The notes under the pieces: model-generated
Databases searched by the model: none
What the model was told of the DNA's origin: nothing
The model's input: only the letters and a program-made list of their open reading frames with translations
Assembly: GCA_038214295.1 (NCBI GenBank)
Contig: JBBQSA010000007.1
Span: forward strand, 1-64,000
Direction of reading: 5' to 3'
Source of the DNA: SHZI01 sp038214295
GTDB lineage: Bacteria; Pseudomonadota; Gammaproteobacteria; Steroidobacterales; GCA-2729495
Length of the DNA: 64,000 bases
Translations under genes and position numbers: made by a program
Shown here: positions 45,170 to 54,205 of the stretch, one piece after another
Layout of the letters: each line of letters opens with the position of its first letter
Position numbering within the stretch: the stretch's first letter is position 1

Positions 45170-46441
45170 TCACTCGTGCCCGTGGTAAACGACGCGCTCG
45201 GGGACCGGCTTGGTCCGCTCGCGCGAGGTGTACAACGGCATCAACAGGAAGAACCCGAAGTAGATGGCGGCAAAGAAGCGGGCCGCGTAGACGTAGACCT
45301 TCTCGGTCGCCGGCTGCAGACCCAGGTAACCCAGCGCGACGAAACTCAGCACGAAGGCCGCCAGGGCCACCTTGAACTGCCAGCCCCGGTAACGGATCGA
45401 CTTGACCTTGCAGCGGTCCAGCCAGGGCAGGAGGAACAGCAGGACGATGGCGGCGAGCATCAGGAACGCACCCCAGCCCTTGCTTGGTACCGCCCGGAGG
45501 ATGGCGTAGAAGGGCGTGAAGTACCACACGGGCGCGATGTGCGCCGGCGTCTTCAGCAGGTTAGCGGGCTCGAAGTTCGCGTGCTCCAGGAAGTAGCCAC
45601 CCATCTCGGGAGCAAAGAACAGCACCGCCGCAAAGATGATGGCGAACACGATGATCGCGACCAGGTCCTTGGAGGTATGGAACGGGTGGAAGGCCACGCC
45701 GTCCAGCGGAATGCCGTCCGGGCCCTTCTTCTCCTTGATCTCGATGCCGTCCGGGTTCAGGGAACCCGTCGTGTGCAGGGCGAGAATGTGCACGACCACG
45801 AGCAGCAGCAGTGCCAGGGGAACGGCGACCACGTGCAGGGCGAAGAACCGGTTCAGCGTGATGTCCGAGATGAAGAAGTCGCCCCGGATCCACTCGACGA
45901 GCCCGGCCCCGACCACCGGGATGGCCCCGAACAGCGACACGATGACCTGGGCGCCCCAGTAGGACATCTGGCCCCAGGGCAGCAGGTACCCCATGAAGGC
46001 CTCGGCCATCAGCGCCAGGTAGATCAGCATGCCGACGACCCACAGCAGTTCCCGCGGTGTCTTGTACGAGCCGTACATCAGCGCACGGAACATGTGCAGG
46101 TAGACCACCACGAAGAACATCGACGCGCCAGTGGAGTGCATGTAGCGGATCAGCCAGCCCCACTGCACTTCCCGCATGATGTATTCGACGGACGCGAACG
46201 CATCCTCGGCAGAGGGCTTGTAGTTCATCGTCAGGAAGATGCCCGTGACGATCTGGAGGATGAGCACGACCAGCGCAAGGACGCCGAACACGTACCAGAC
46301 GTTGAAGCTCTTGGCGGCGTAATACTCGGTGACGTGCTCCTTCATCATCGCCGTGAGCGGGAAGCGCTCGTCGATCCAGTCGATGAAGCGGCCCGATCGG
46401 GTGGTGGCAGTGCTTGCTGCTCCGCTGCGTGGGGCGCTCAT
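45170..46441 (-). CDS. petB: Cytochrome b of the bc1 complex
   Basis: Eight-helix quinol-oxidising subunit with two haems b. The four axial histidines lie in IRYMHSTGASMFFVVVYLH and FFALHVVAVPLALLLLVVVH. The Qo motif reads PVWY (in HIAPVWYFTPFY) in place of PEWY, a variant known from beta- and gammaproteobacteria. 423 residues; the ATG at 46441 overlaps the petA stop as ATGA. With sqr in the same genome, electrons from sulfide can enter the quinone pool that this complex oxidises. Confidence 0.98.
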   Translation of the reverse strand: MSAPRSGAASTATTRSGRFIDWIDERFPLTAMMKEHVTEYYAAKSFNVWYVFGVLALVVLILQIVTGIFLTMNYKPSAEDAFASVEYIMREVQWGWLIRYMHSTGASMFFVVVYLHMFRALMYGSYKTPRELLWVVGMLIYLALMAEAFMGYLLPWGQMSYWGAQVIVSLFGAIPVVGAGLVEWIRGDFFISDITLNRFFALHVVAVPLALLLLVVVHILALHTTGSLNPDGIEIKEKKGPDGIPLDGVAFHPFHTSKDLVAIIVFAIIFAAVLFFAPEMGGYFLEHANFEPANLLKTPAHIAPVWYFTPFYAILRAVPSKGWGAFLMLAAIVLLFLLPWLDRCKVKSIRYRGWQFKVALAAFVLSFVALGYLGLQPATEKVYVYAARFFAAIYFGFFLLMPLYTSRERTKPVPERVVYHGHE

Positions 46442-47034
46442 GCGGCGGCTCCCGTGTCCTCGCCGACCACGATCAGCTGGTCGCCGACAAAGCGGTAGGG
46501 CGGGATCTCCAGGTTGGTGGGCGCCGGCGAGCCGTTCATGACCCGCGCCGCCAGATCAAAGCGCGAACCGTGGCAGGGGCAATAGAACCCTCCCACCCAG
46601 TCCGGACCCAGGTCGGCGGGCGCCACGTCGAAGCGCTCGAGGGGCACACAGCCCAGGTGGGTGCAGACGCCAATGACAACGAGGTAGTCGGGACGCAGGG
46701 CGCGCGTGGCGTTCTTGGCGTACGGCGGCTGGTTCGACTCGTTCGAATCGGCATCCTTGAGCATGCCCAGGTTCTCATCGGCGAGGCGCGTCAGCATGCT
46801 CTTGTCACGGCGCAGGACCCAGACCGGTTTGCCGCGCCAGACCACGCGGACCATCGCGCCTTCGTCGAGCTTGCTGACGTCCACGGTGACCGGGGCGCCA
46901 AGCGCCTGGGCCCGGGTGCTCGGGCGGAAGGACGCAATGAATGGTGCTGCCGTAAATGCCAGGCCGACCACGCCCGTCACGCTGGTGGCCACGGTCAGAA
47001 AATGACGGCGGCTTGCAGACGCCTCTTCGCTCAT
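46438..47034 (-). CDS. petA: Rieske iron-sulfur protein of the bc1 complex
   Basis: 198-residue 2Fe-2S subunit. An N-terminal SRRHFLTVAT Tat-like motif precedes one membrane helix (about residues 15-36). Cluster ligands are in CTHLGC and CPCHGS, both intact; the Pro loop is near GSPAPTNLEIPPY. ATG at 47034 with AGAGGAA upstream. First gene of the bc1 operon. TATACT at 47143-47138 may be the promoter -10. Confidence 0.98.
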   Translation of the reverse strand: MSEEASASRRHFLTVATSVTGVVGLAFTAAPFIASFRPSTRAQALGAPVTVDVSKLDEGAMVRVVWRGKPVWVLRRDKSMLTRLADENLGMLKDADSNESNQPPYAKNATRALRPDYLVVIGVCTHLGCVPLERFDVAPADLGPDWVGGFYCPCHGSRFDLAARVMNGSPAPTNLEIPPYRFVGDQLIVVGEDTGAAA

Positions 47035-47069
47035 CGAGCTGTTCCTCTAGAAAAATCCCGGTAACCGCT

Positions 47070-47109
47070 GCCTGGCCCCGGACGCCTGGCCCCGGAAGCC
47101 TGGCCCGAG
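47070..47109. repeat. 14-bp tandem repeat upstream of petA
   Basis: Two near-identical units (47070-47083, 47084-47097; GCCTGGCCCCGGA plus one variable base) and a partial third (47098-47109). It sits in the petA leader, between the candidate promoter and the gene. Confidence 0.8.
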
Positions 47110-47137
47110 CTGCAGAGACGCGGCAAAAAGCCGAAAA

Positions 47138-47143
47138 AGTATA
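47138..47143 (-). promoter_or_regulatory. Candidate -10 of petABC
   Basis: TATACT on the minus strand, about 105 bases upstream of petA, followed at once by T5 and a small CGGC-T5-GCCG hairpin. The -35 is weak. The hairpin with T-runs could alternatively end murA transcription. Confidence 0.35.
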
Positions 47144-47199
47144 CACGCCGGGAGCGCGGCTTGCCTATCGCCGCTTGCCTGCCGATCGGGCCGCGGAGC

Positions 47200-48456
47200 C
47201 TAGGCCCGGCGGCGAATCCGGGCGCCCAGTTGCTGCAGCTTCTCCTCGATGCACTCGTAGCCCCGATCAATGTGATAGATGCGGTCCACCACGGTCTCCC
47301 CCTCCGCCGCCAGGCCCGCCAGGACGAGGCCCGCCGAGGCCCGCAGGTCCGTGGCCATCACCGGGGCGGCCCGCAGGCCGGAAACGCCCTGGACGATGGC
47401 GGTGTGGCCCTCGATCTTGATGTTGGCGCCCATGCGCTGGAGCTCGAGGGCATGCATGAAGCGGTTCTCGAAGACATTCTCGATGATCGTCCCGACGCCG
47501 TCGGCGACGCAGTCCAGGGCCATGAACTGGGCCTGCATGTCGGTCGGGAACGCGGGATAGGGGTCGGTGCTCACATCGACCGCCCGGGGCCGGCGGCCAC
47601 CCATGTCGAGGTCTATCCAGTCAGGGCCGGTATGGATGGTGGCGCCGGCCGAGCGGAGCTTGGCCAGCACCGCCTCCAGGTGCTCGGGGCAGGCCCGGCG
47701 GGCCCGGATGTGCCCCCCGGTAATCGCGGCGGCCACCAGGAAAGTACCCGTCTCGATCCGGTCCGGCTGCACCTCGTACTCGGCACCGTGCAGGCGCTTG
47801 ACGCCCTGGATGACGATGCGGTTGGTGCCCGCGCCCTGGATCTGTGCGCCCATCGCGATCAGGAAACCGGCCAGGTCCACGACCTCGGGCTCCAGGGCGG
47901 CGTTCTCCAGCACGGTTTCGCCGTCCGCGAGACAGGCGGCCATCATCAGGTTCTCGGTACCGGTGACCGTGACCTTGTCCAGCAGGATGTGCGCGCCCCG
48001 CAGGCGACCCGACCGGGCGCGTATATAGCCGTCGACGATCTCTACTTCCGCACCCATCGCCCGGAGGCCAGCCACATGCAGGTCCACCGGCCGGGCGCCG
48101 ATCGCGCAGCCGCCGGGCAGCGAGACGTCCGCCTGCCCGTAGCGCCCGACCAGGGGGCCGAGCACGAGGATCGAGGCCCGCATGGTCTTGACGAGGTCGT
48201 AAGGCGCCGCGCATTCCGTGATGGTCCGCGCATCGACTTCCAGGCGCATGCCGTCGTGAACGGTGACGCGGACGCCCATCCGCCCGAGGAGCTCGATGCT
48301 CGTCGTGATGTCGTTCAGGTGGGGGATGTTGCCGAGGGTCACCTGCTCGTCCGCCAGCAGGGTCGCTGCCAGGATCGGCAGCGCCGCGTTCTTCGCCCCG
48401 GAGATGCGCACCTCGCCCTCGAGGGCCCGGCCACCAGTGATTGCCAGCTTTTCCAT
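47200..48456 (-). CDS. murA: UDP-N-acetylglucosamine 1-carboxyvinyltransferase MurA
   Basis: Transfers enolpyruvate to UDP-GlcNAc, the first committed peptidoglycan step; the product goes to MurB in the upstream cluster. ISGAKNAALPILAATLL carries the catalytic Lys/Asn, and Cys117 in GGCAIGARP is the fosfomycin target, so the enzyme is predicted fosfomycin-sensitive. 418 residues, normal. ATG at 48456, 41 bases after ibaG. Confidence 0.99.
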   Translation of the reverse strand: MEKLAITGGRALEGEVRISGAKNAALPILAATLLADEQVTLGNIPHLNDITTSIELLGRMGVRVTVHDGMRLEVDARTITECAAPYDLVKTMRASILVLGPLVGRYGQADVSLPGGCAIGARPVDLHVAGLRAMGAEVEIVDGYIRARSGRLRGAHILLDKVTVTGTENLMMAACLADGETVLENAALEPEVVDLAGFLIAMGAQIQGAGTNRIVIQGVKRLHGAEYEVQPDRIETGTFLVAAAITGGHIRARRACPEHLEAVLAKLRSAGATIHTGPDWIDLDMGGRRPRAVDVSTDPYPAFPTDMQAQFMALDCVADGVGTIIENVFENRFMHALELQRMGANIKIEGHTAIVQGVSGLRAAPVMATDLRASAGLVLAGLAAEGETVVDRIYHIDRGYECIEEKLQQLGARIRRRA

Positions 48457-48478
48457 AGCTTACGCGGGTGCGGGGTCC

Positions 48479-48514
48479 AGGCCTGCCAGGAGGCCTGTCA
48501 GGAGGCCTGCCGGG
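48479..48514. repeat. 12-bp tandem repeat at the ibaG 3' end
   Basis: Three units (48479-48490, 48491-48502, 48503-48514) of AGGCCTGCCAGG type. The ibaG stop codon (48500-48498) falls inside unit two, so the repeat spans the end of the gene. Confidence 0.8.
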
Positions 48515-48743
48515 CGGCCCACTCGTCCGGCGTGTACGCCTGGATCGAGAGGGCGTGAATGTCGCCACCGATGTGGGTGCCCAGCGCACCGTAGATGAGG
48601 CGGTGGCGCATCAGGGTGTGCTTGTCCGCGAAGGCCGGGCTGATGACCAGGGCCTCGAAGTGCACGTTGTCCGTGCTCTGTACGGTGGCTGTCGTGCCGG
48701 GCAAATGGGCCAGGATCAGCGTTTCGATCTCTTGTGGTGTCAT
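48498..48743 (-). CDS. ibaG: BolA-family protein IbaG
   Basis: 81-residue BolA-like protein. BolA/IbaG proteins partner with monothiol glutaredoxins in Fe-S handling. The conserved helix-turn region FADKHTLMRHRLIYGALG and the IHALSIQAYTPDEW ending fit IbaG, which sits next to murA in E. coli as here. The invariant His is in RHRLIY or DIHALS. ATG at 48743; weak ribosome-binding site. The last codons lie in a 12-bp repeat. Confidence 0.93.
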   Translation of the reverse strand: MTPQEIETLILAHLPGTTATVQSTDNVHFEALVISPAFADKHTLMRHRLIYGALGTHIGGDIHALSIQAYTPDEWAARQAS

Positions 48744-48802
48744 GGAACCTGAGGGGGGAAGAACCGGTGAGGCGCGGCATTATAGATGACTTACAATCCG
48801 GG

Positions 48803-48831
48803 CCCATGAGTAAAGCAGCCCCATGAGTAAA
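48803..48831 (+). promoter_or_regulatory. Duplicated kdsD start region with six-codon upstream ORF
   Basis: CCCATGAGTAAA occurs twice, 17 bases apart (48803-48814 and 48820-48831). The first ATG (48806) opens MSKAAP and stops at TGA 48824-48826, overlapping the kdsD ATG as ATGA. A TACAAT box (48792-48797) just upstream would start transcription almost at the first ATG. Confidence 0.6.
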
Positions 48832-49815
48832 CCAGAGCAGGGCAGCGGCTCGCAGGACTTCCAGGCCCGGGGCCGCCGGGTCCTCGAGATCGAGGCCGCC
48901 GCGGTTGCCAGCCTTGCACCGCGGCTCGACGCACGTTTCGACCGGGCCTGCCAGCTGTGCCTGGACTGCCGAGGCCGGGTCGTGGTGACGGGGATGGGCA
49001 AGTCCGGCCACATTGCGGGCAAGGTTGCCGCAACGCTCGCCAGCACCGGCACGCCGGCTTTCTTTGTCCATCCCGGGGAAGCCAGTCACGGCGACCTGGG
49101 CATGATCACCGCCAACGACCTCCTCATCGCGATCTCCAACTCCGGCGAGACCGACGAGATCGTGAAGCTCCTGCCACTGCTGAAGCGCCTCGGTATCCCG
49201 CTGATCATGCTTACAGGCAATGCCCGGTCGACGCTGGCGGATTCAGCCACCGTGGTGCTGGATATCGGTGTCCGTGAGGAGGCCTGCCCGCTGAACCTCG
49301 CGCCGACCGCGAGCACCACCGCGGCGCTCGCGATGGGCGACGCCCTGGCGGTGGCACTGCTGGAGAGCCGCGGCTTCACGCGGGAGGACTTCGCCCTGGC
49401 GCACCCGGGTGGCTCGCTCGGCCGGCGCCTGCTGCTGCGGGTCGATGACCTCATGCACACCGGCGACGGGGTGCCCCGCGTCAGCCCGGAGACCCCACTG
49501 GCCAAGGGCCTCGTCGAGATGACCCGGAAGGGGCTCGGCATGACAGCCATCATCGATGCCGGAAACAAGCTCGCCGGCATCTTCACGGACGGCGACCTGC
49601 GCCGTGTGCTGGACCGGGGCATTGACGTGCATCGCACACCAATGAGCGAAGTCATGACCGTCAACTGCCGGACCATCGCGCCCGGCGTGCTGGCGGCCGA
49701 GGCCGTGTACATGCTGGAGCACTACAAGATCAACGCCCTGCTGGTCGTGGACGACCAGCAGAAGGTCGTCGGCGCCCTCAACGTCCATGACCTGCTTCGT
49801 GCAGGCGTGATGTAG
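48823..49815 (+). CDS. kdsD: D-arabinose 5-phosphate isomerase (KdsD/KpsF/GutQ family)
   Basis: Isomerase making arabinose-5-phosphate for Kdo synthesis. The N-terminal SIS domain (TGMGKSGHIAGKVAATLASTG, shown to its conserved extent; HPGEASHGDLG) is followed by two CBS domains beginning near RVDDLMHTG. 330 residues, normal. The start at 48823 is the second copy of a duplicated start region and lacks a clear ribosome-binding site. Leads the Kdo/LPS transport operon. Confidence 0.96.
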   Translation: MSKPEQGSGSQDFQARGRRVLEIEAAAVASLAPRLDARFDRACQLCLDCRGRVVVTGMGKSGHIAGKVAATLASTGTPAFFVHPGEASHGDLGMITANDLLIAISNSGETDEIVKLLPLLKRLGIPLIMLTGNARSTLADSATVVLDIGVREEACPLNLAPTASTTAALAMGDALAVALLESRGFTREDFALAHPGGSLGRRLLLRVDDLMHTGDGVPRVSPETPLAKGLVEMTRKGLGMTAIIDAGNKLAGIFTDGDLRRVLDRGIDVHRTPMSEVMTVNCRTIAPGVLAAEAVYMLEHYKINALLVVDDQQKVVGALNVHDLLRAGVM

Positions 49816-49829
49816 GCGGCGTTTCCCGG

Positions 49830-50333
49830 ATGGATCAGCGCGCGCTCGAGTCCGCCGCAGCCCGCATCCGGCTGCTGGTGCTCGACGTGGACGGGGTGCT
49901 CACCGACGGCAGTCTCTGCTACGACGCCGAGGGGCGCGAGTCCAAGAGCTTTCATGTGCGGGACGGCTACGGCATCCAGCAGCTGCTGGCCGCGGGTGTG
50001 CTCGTCGCCGTCATTTCCGGCCGGCGCTCGCTGGCAGCGGCCGCGCGCCTTGCGGAGCTCAAGGTACCGCACGTGTATCTCGGCCGGAACGACAAGCGCC
50101 GGGTACTCGACCAGCTGCTGACCGAACTGGACGTGCCACTGGACCGGGTGGCCTGCGTCGGCGACGACGTCACCGACCTCGAGATCATGGGCCCGGCGGG
50201 CCTCGGCATCACGGTGGCCGACGCCCACCCGGAGGTATTGCGCGCGGCCGACTGGGTGACCACGGCCCTCGGCGGCCGGGGCGCCGTCCGGGAAGTCTGC
50301 GACCTGCTGCTTGCGGCCCGGCCACCCGCCTGA
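49830..50333 (+). CDS. kdsC: 3-deoxy-D-manno-octulosonate-8-phosphatase KdsC
   Basis: HAD-superfamily C0 phosphatase releasing Kdo from Kdo-8-P. DVDGVLTDGSL holds the catalytic aspartates, VISGRRS motif II, and CVGDDVTDLEIM motif III/IV. 167 residues. ATG at 49830, 14 bases after kdsD. Works directly after KdsD and KdsA in the pathway. Confidence 0.97.
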   Translation: MDQRALESAAARIRLLVLDVDGVLTDGSLCYDAEGRESKSFHVRDGYGIQQLLAAGVLVAVISGRRSLAAAARLAELKVPHVYLGRNDKRRVLDQLLTELDVPLDRVACVGDDVTDLEIMGPAGLGITVADAHPEVLRAADWVTTALGGRGAVREVCDLLLAARPPA

Positions 50334-50346
50334 GTAGGGTCGCGGC

Positions 50347-50940
50347 ATGGAATTCCAGCACCCGGTCCGTTTCACCCTGCTCCTCGGCGCGGCCCTGGTG
50401 ACCACCTACCTCGTGTTCGACAGCCCGTCCCCGCCCGACGACGCCGGGGCGCGGACCGGACTGGGGCTTGGCTACTATGTGAAAAATGCGACGCTGACCG
50501 GCACGGGGCCCGACGGCCAGGTCCTCTATCGCGTGACCACACTGGCGGCGGAGCAGCTCCGGGCGGATGGCACGGTCACCCTGGAGGACGTCAACGTCGA
50601 TTACGCGCCCGCGGCGGAGGTGCCCTGGCGGCTGAAAGCCGCTCACGGGCGTATGCCCAAGGATCGTAATATCATTGAACTCTCGGGCGAGGTGGTCGCA
50701 GAGACCGATGCAGCCGCCAGCCCGGCCATTGCCGGAGCCCGGCGCCGCAAGAACGCGGCACCGCTCCTGATCCGAACCGATTACCTGGAGCTGGATCCCG
50801 AAGCCCACGTCGCCAGTACCGAGCACCTGGTGACCGTGGAGCGCGACCGGGACACGCTCCATTCCAGGGGGATGCGTGTCTATCTCAAGCAGGACCGTCT
50901 GCAGTTCGAATCCGAGGTTCGCGGACGGTTCCTGCCCTGA
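50347..50940 (+). CDS. lptC: LPS export system protein LptC
   Basis: Bitopic inner-membrane protein bridging LptB2FG and LptA. One N-terminal transmembrane helix (about residues 8-24), then the jellyroll domain with YYVKNATLTGTGPDG and LSGEVVAETD strands. 197 residues. ATG at 50347, 13 bases after kdsC. It overlaps the only canonical start of lptA. Confidence 0.95.
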   Translation: MEFQHPVRFTLLLGAALVTTYLVFDSPSPPDDAGARTGLGLGYYVKNATLTGTGPDGQVLYRVTTLAAEQLRADGTVTLEDVNVDYAPAAEVPWRLKAAHGRMPKDRNIIELSGEVVAETDAAASPAIAGARRRKNAAPLLIRTDYLELDPEAHVASTEHLVTVERDRDTLHSRGMRVYLKQDRLQFESEVRGRFLP

Positions 50941-51588
50941 ACGACGTCGCATCCTGTCCGCGTTAGCTGGCAGCCTGCTCGGCCTGCTGCTCCTGCCTCT
51001 TTCACTGCAGGCGGCTGACCGGCCGGAAGCCCCATTGGTCACGCCCCTGACCCCGGCGGACCCTGCCCTGCCGATCGATCTCGATGCCGCGTTTTCCGAA
51101 TTCGACCGCCGCAACGACCGGCTGGTCTTCCGGCAGCTGAACATCCGACAGGGGGCCCTGTCGATCAAGGCCGACGAGGCCACCGCCGATCCCGCCGACT
51201 TCGACAACAGCACCTGGGTTTTCACCGGCAACGTCGTCATCGTCAATGGCGCCACGCGCACCAACTGCTCCCGGGCGGAACTGAGCTTCCGGGATAACCG
51301 GCTGCGCAAGGCCGTGCTCACCGGCAAGCCGGCGGAGTTCAGCCAGGCGGGCACCGGCGGGCGGGCGCCGACAAAGGGCCGCGGCGAGTTGCTCGAGTAC
51401 GACCTGGAGGCCGCCACGATCAGGATGACCACCAACGCTTTCCTCAGCGATGGCCGGAACGAGATTTCCGGGAACAGCATCTCCTATGACCTGGCGCGCG
51501 AGGTGGTGCGCGCCGGTGGTCAGGAGGGTGGCCAGGTGCGGATGCGCATCACGCCGGAAGCGAAGAAGGCCGCCCCGGTGGACAGCCC

Positions 51589-51592
<4 letters not shown>
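50876..51592 (+). CDS. lptA: Periplasmic LPS bridge protein LptA
   Basis: Periplasmic beta-jellyroll protein forming the LPS bridge. The hydrophobic signal (LAGSLLGLLLLPLSLQA) ends near AADRPE; the repeat strands include FTGNVVIVNGATRTNCSRAEL and ISYDLAREVVRAGG. The only canonical in-frame start is a GTG at 50876, overlapping lptC by 65 bases and leaving a 25-residue lead before the hydrophobic core. A CTG nearer the signal (after ERRRI) is an alternative. 238 residues from the GTG. Confidence 0.92.
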
Positions 51593-52314
<722 letters not shown>

Positions 52315-52346
52315 GCTGCGCCGGGACGCACCACGGCGCTTCAGGG

Positions 52347-53834
52347 ATGACGATGAAGCCGGCACTACAACTCAGGATCAGTCAGCAGCTGACGATGACG
52401 CCGCAGCTGCAGCAGGCCATCCGCCTGCTGCAGATGCCGGTGGCGGAACTCAATACACAGCTCGAACAGCTGCTGGCCGAAAACGTGATGCTGGACCTGG
52501 AGGAATCCGCTCCCGGCGCCGGCGAGGACAACGTGGAGCTGGACGCTCCCCCGCCGGACCCGGCGGCCGGCGGCACGCCGGATGACGAAACACCCGCTGA
52601 CAGCTGGGATGATGCCGACAGCGAGTCCGTGGCCGTGGCCGAGCCCGCCGGCAACGAGGACGGGGACTCCCTGCTCTGGAGCGAGACCTCTGGCAGCGGT
52701 GGCAGCTGGGACGGCGAGGATGGCCGGCCCGAGCCCAGCGACCGGTCCAACGAAACCCTGCAGGCGCACCTGCTGTGGCAGCTCGAAACCGAGCACTTCG
52801 AGCCCCGGGAAGTCGTGATGGGCCAGGCGCTCGTCGATGCCATGAACGATGCCGGCTACCTCACCGAGCCCCTGCCGGTGATCCTCGAGACCCTGGCAGC
52901 CTCCGGCACTTTCACGCTCGAGGAACTCGAGCACGCGCTTGGCAAGGTGCAGGCGCTGGACCCGGTGGGCGTTGGCGCCCGGGACCTCGGCGAGTGCGTC
53001 CGGCTGCAGTTGCGGCAGCTGGCGCCCGACGTGCCGGGCCGGGAACTCGCGCTCGCCATCACCGTTGACGGCCTCGATCTCGTGGCCGAGCAGCAGTTCG
53101 GGATACTCCGCCGGCGGCACGAGGTGTCCGAGGGTGAGCTGGATACCGCCCTCGCCCTCATCCGCAACTGCCACCCCAAGCCCGGCCTCGCCATTCAGCC
53201 CGCGACGCCCGACTACATCGTCCCCGACGTCTTCGTCCGCAAGCGCAACGGGCGCTGGGCGGTGGACGTCAACCGGTCAGTCACGCCGCGCCTCAAGGTC
53301 AACCAGGCCTACGCCGACCTGGTGCGCGGCGACAGCGAGCACACCACGCTTCGCAACCAGTTGCAGGAGGCCCGCTGGCTGGTGCGCAGCCTCGAGATCC
53401 GCAACGACACCCTGCTTAAAGTGGCCCTGTGCATCGTGGACCGGCAGGCAGAGTTTCTCGACCACGGCGAGGAAAGCATGCGCCCCATGGTGCTGCGGGA
53501 TGTGGCCGAGCTGGTGGAAATGCACGAATCCACGATCTCCCGGGTCACGGCCAACAAGTACATGCACACCCCCCGGGGCGTGTTCGAGTTCCGGCACTTT
53601 TTCTCCAGCCAGGTCACGGGCGACGACGGCAGCGAGCAGTCCTCGACCGCCATCCGGGCCCGGATCAAGAAGCTGATCAGCCAGGAGGACCCGGCAAAGC
53701 CCCTGTCCGACAGCCAGCTGGCGACGCTCCTGGCCAAGCAGGGCATCCAGGTCGCACGCCGAACAGTGGCAAAATACCGGGAAGCGATGCATATCGAGCC
53801 GTCAAGCGAGCGCAAGCGGCGCCCGCAGCGGTAA
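52347..53834 (+). CDS. rpoN: RNA polymerase sigma-54 factor RpoN
   Basis: Alternative sigma factor needing an AAA+ activator. Region I is Gln/Leu-rich (LQLRISQQLTMTPQLQQAIR), region II is acidic (about residues 50-130), and region III ends with the RpoN box ARRTVAKYRE. 495 residues. ATG at 52347; a second ATG two codons later has AGGG at better spacing. Starts 33 bases after lptB. Confidence 0.99.
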   Translation: MTMKPALQLRISQQLTMTPQLQQAIRLLQMPVAELNTQLEQLLAENVMLDLEESAPGAGEDNVELDAPPPDPAAGGTPDDETPADSWDDADSESVAVAEPAGNEDGDSLLWSETSGSGGSWDGEDGRPEPSDRSNETLQAHLLWQLETEHFEPREVVMGQALVDAMNDAGYLTEPLPVILETLAASGTFTLEELEHALGKVQALDPVGVGARDLGECVRLQLRQLAPDVPGRELALAITVDGLDLVAEQQFGILRRRHEVSEGELDTALALIRNCHPKPGLAIQPATPDYIVPDVFVRKRNGRWAVDVNRSVTPRLKVNQAYADLVRGDSEHTTLRNQLQEARWLVRSLEIRNDTLLKVALCIVDRQAEFLDHGEESMRPMVLRDVAELVEMHESTISRVTANKYMHTPRGVFEFRHFFSSQVTGDDGSEQSSTAIRARIKKLISQEDPAKPLSDSQLATLLAKQGIQVARRTVAKYREAMHIEPSSERKRRPQR

Positions 53835-53863
53835 CTACAACAAGACAACGGAAGGAAGGCACG

Positions 53864-54184
53864 ATGCAACTCAACCTGACCGGCCACCACGTCGATATTA
53901 CCCCGTCGATGCGCGAGTATGTGGAGTCCAAGCTGGGGCGCCTCGAACGGCACTTCGATCACGTCACGGTCGTGCACTGCATCCTGACAGTCGACAAGCT
54001 CCGGCACCGCTCCGAGGCCACGGTGAACCTCTCCGGCGGGCAGCTGTTCGCTGAGGCCACCGAAGAGAACATGTACGCGGCCATCGACTCCATGGTCTCC
54101 AAGCTCGATCGGCAGGTGCGCAAGCACAAGGAAAAGCTGACGGACCATCACGCCCGGGACACCACCAAGCGCGACCTCAACTGA
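53864..54184 (+). CDS. hpf: Short ribosome hibernation promoting factor
   Basis: 106-residue short HPF that stabilises 100S ribosomes in stationary phase. QLNLTGHHVDITPSMREYVE and KLDRQVRKHKEKL are typical. Very strong ribosome-binding site (GGAAGGAAGG) before ATG 53864. Immediately downstream of rpoN, as in most gammaproteobacteria. Confidence 0.97.
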   Translation: MQLNLTGHHVDITPSMREYVESKLGRLERHFDHVTVVHCILTVDKLRHRSEATVNLSGGQLFAEATEENMYAAIDSMVSKLDRQVRKHKEKLTDHHARDTTKRDLN

Positions 54185-54205
54185 GGTCGGCGGTCGGCCC
54201 GCGCC

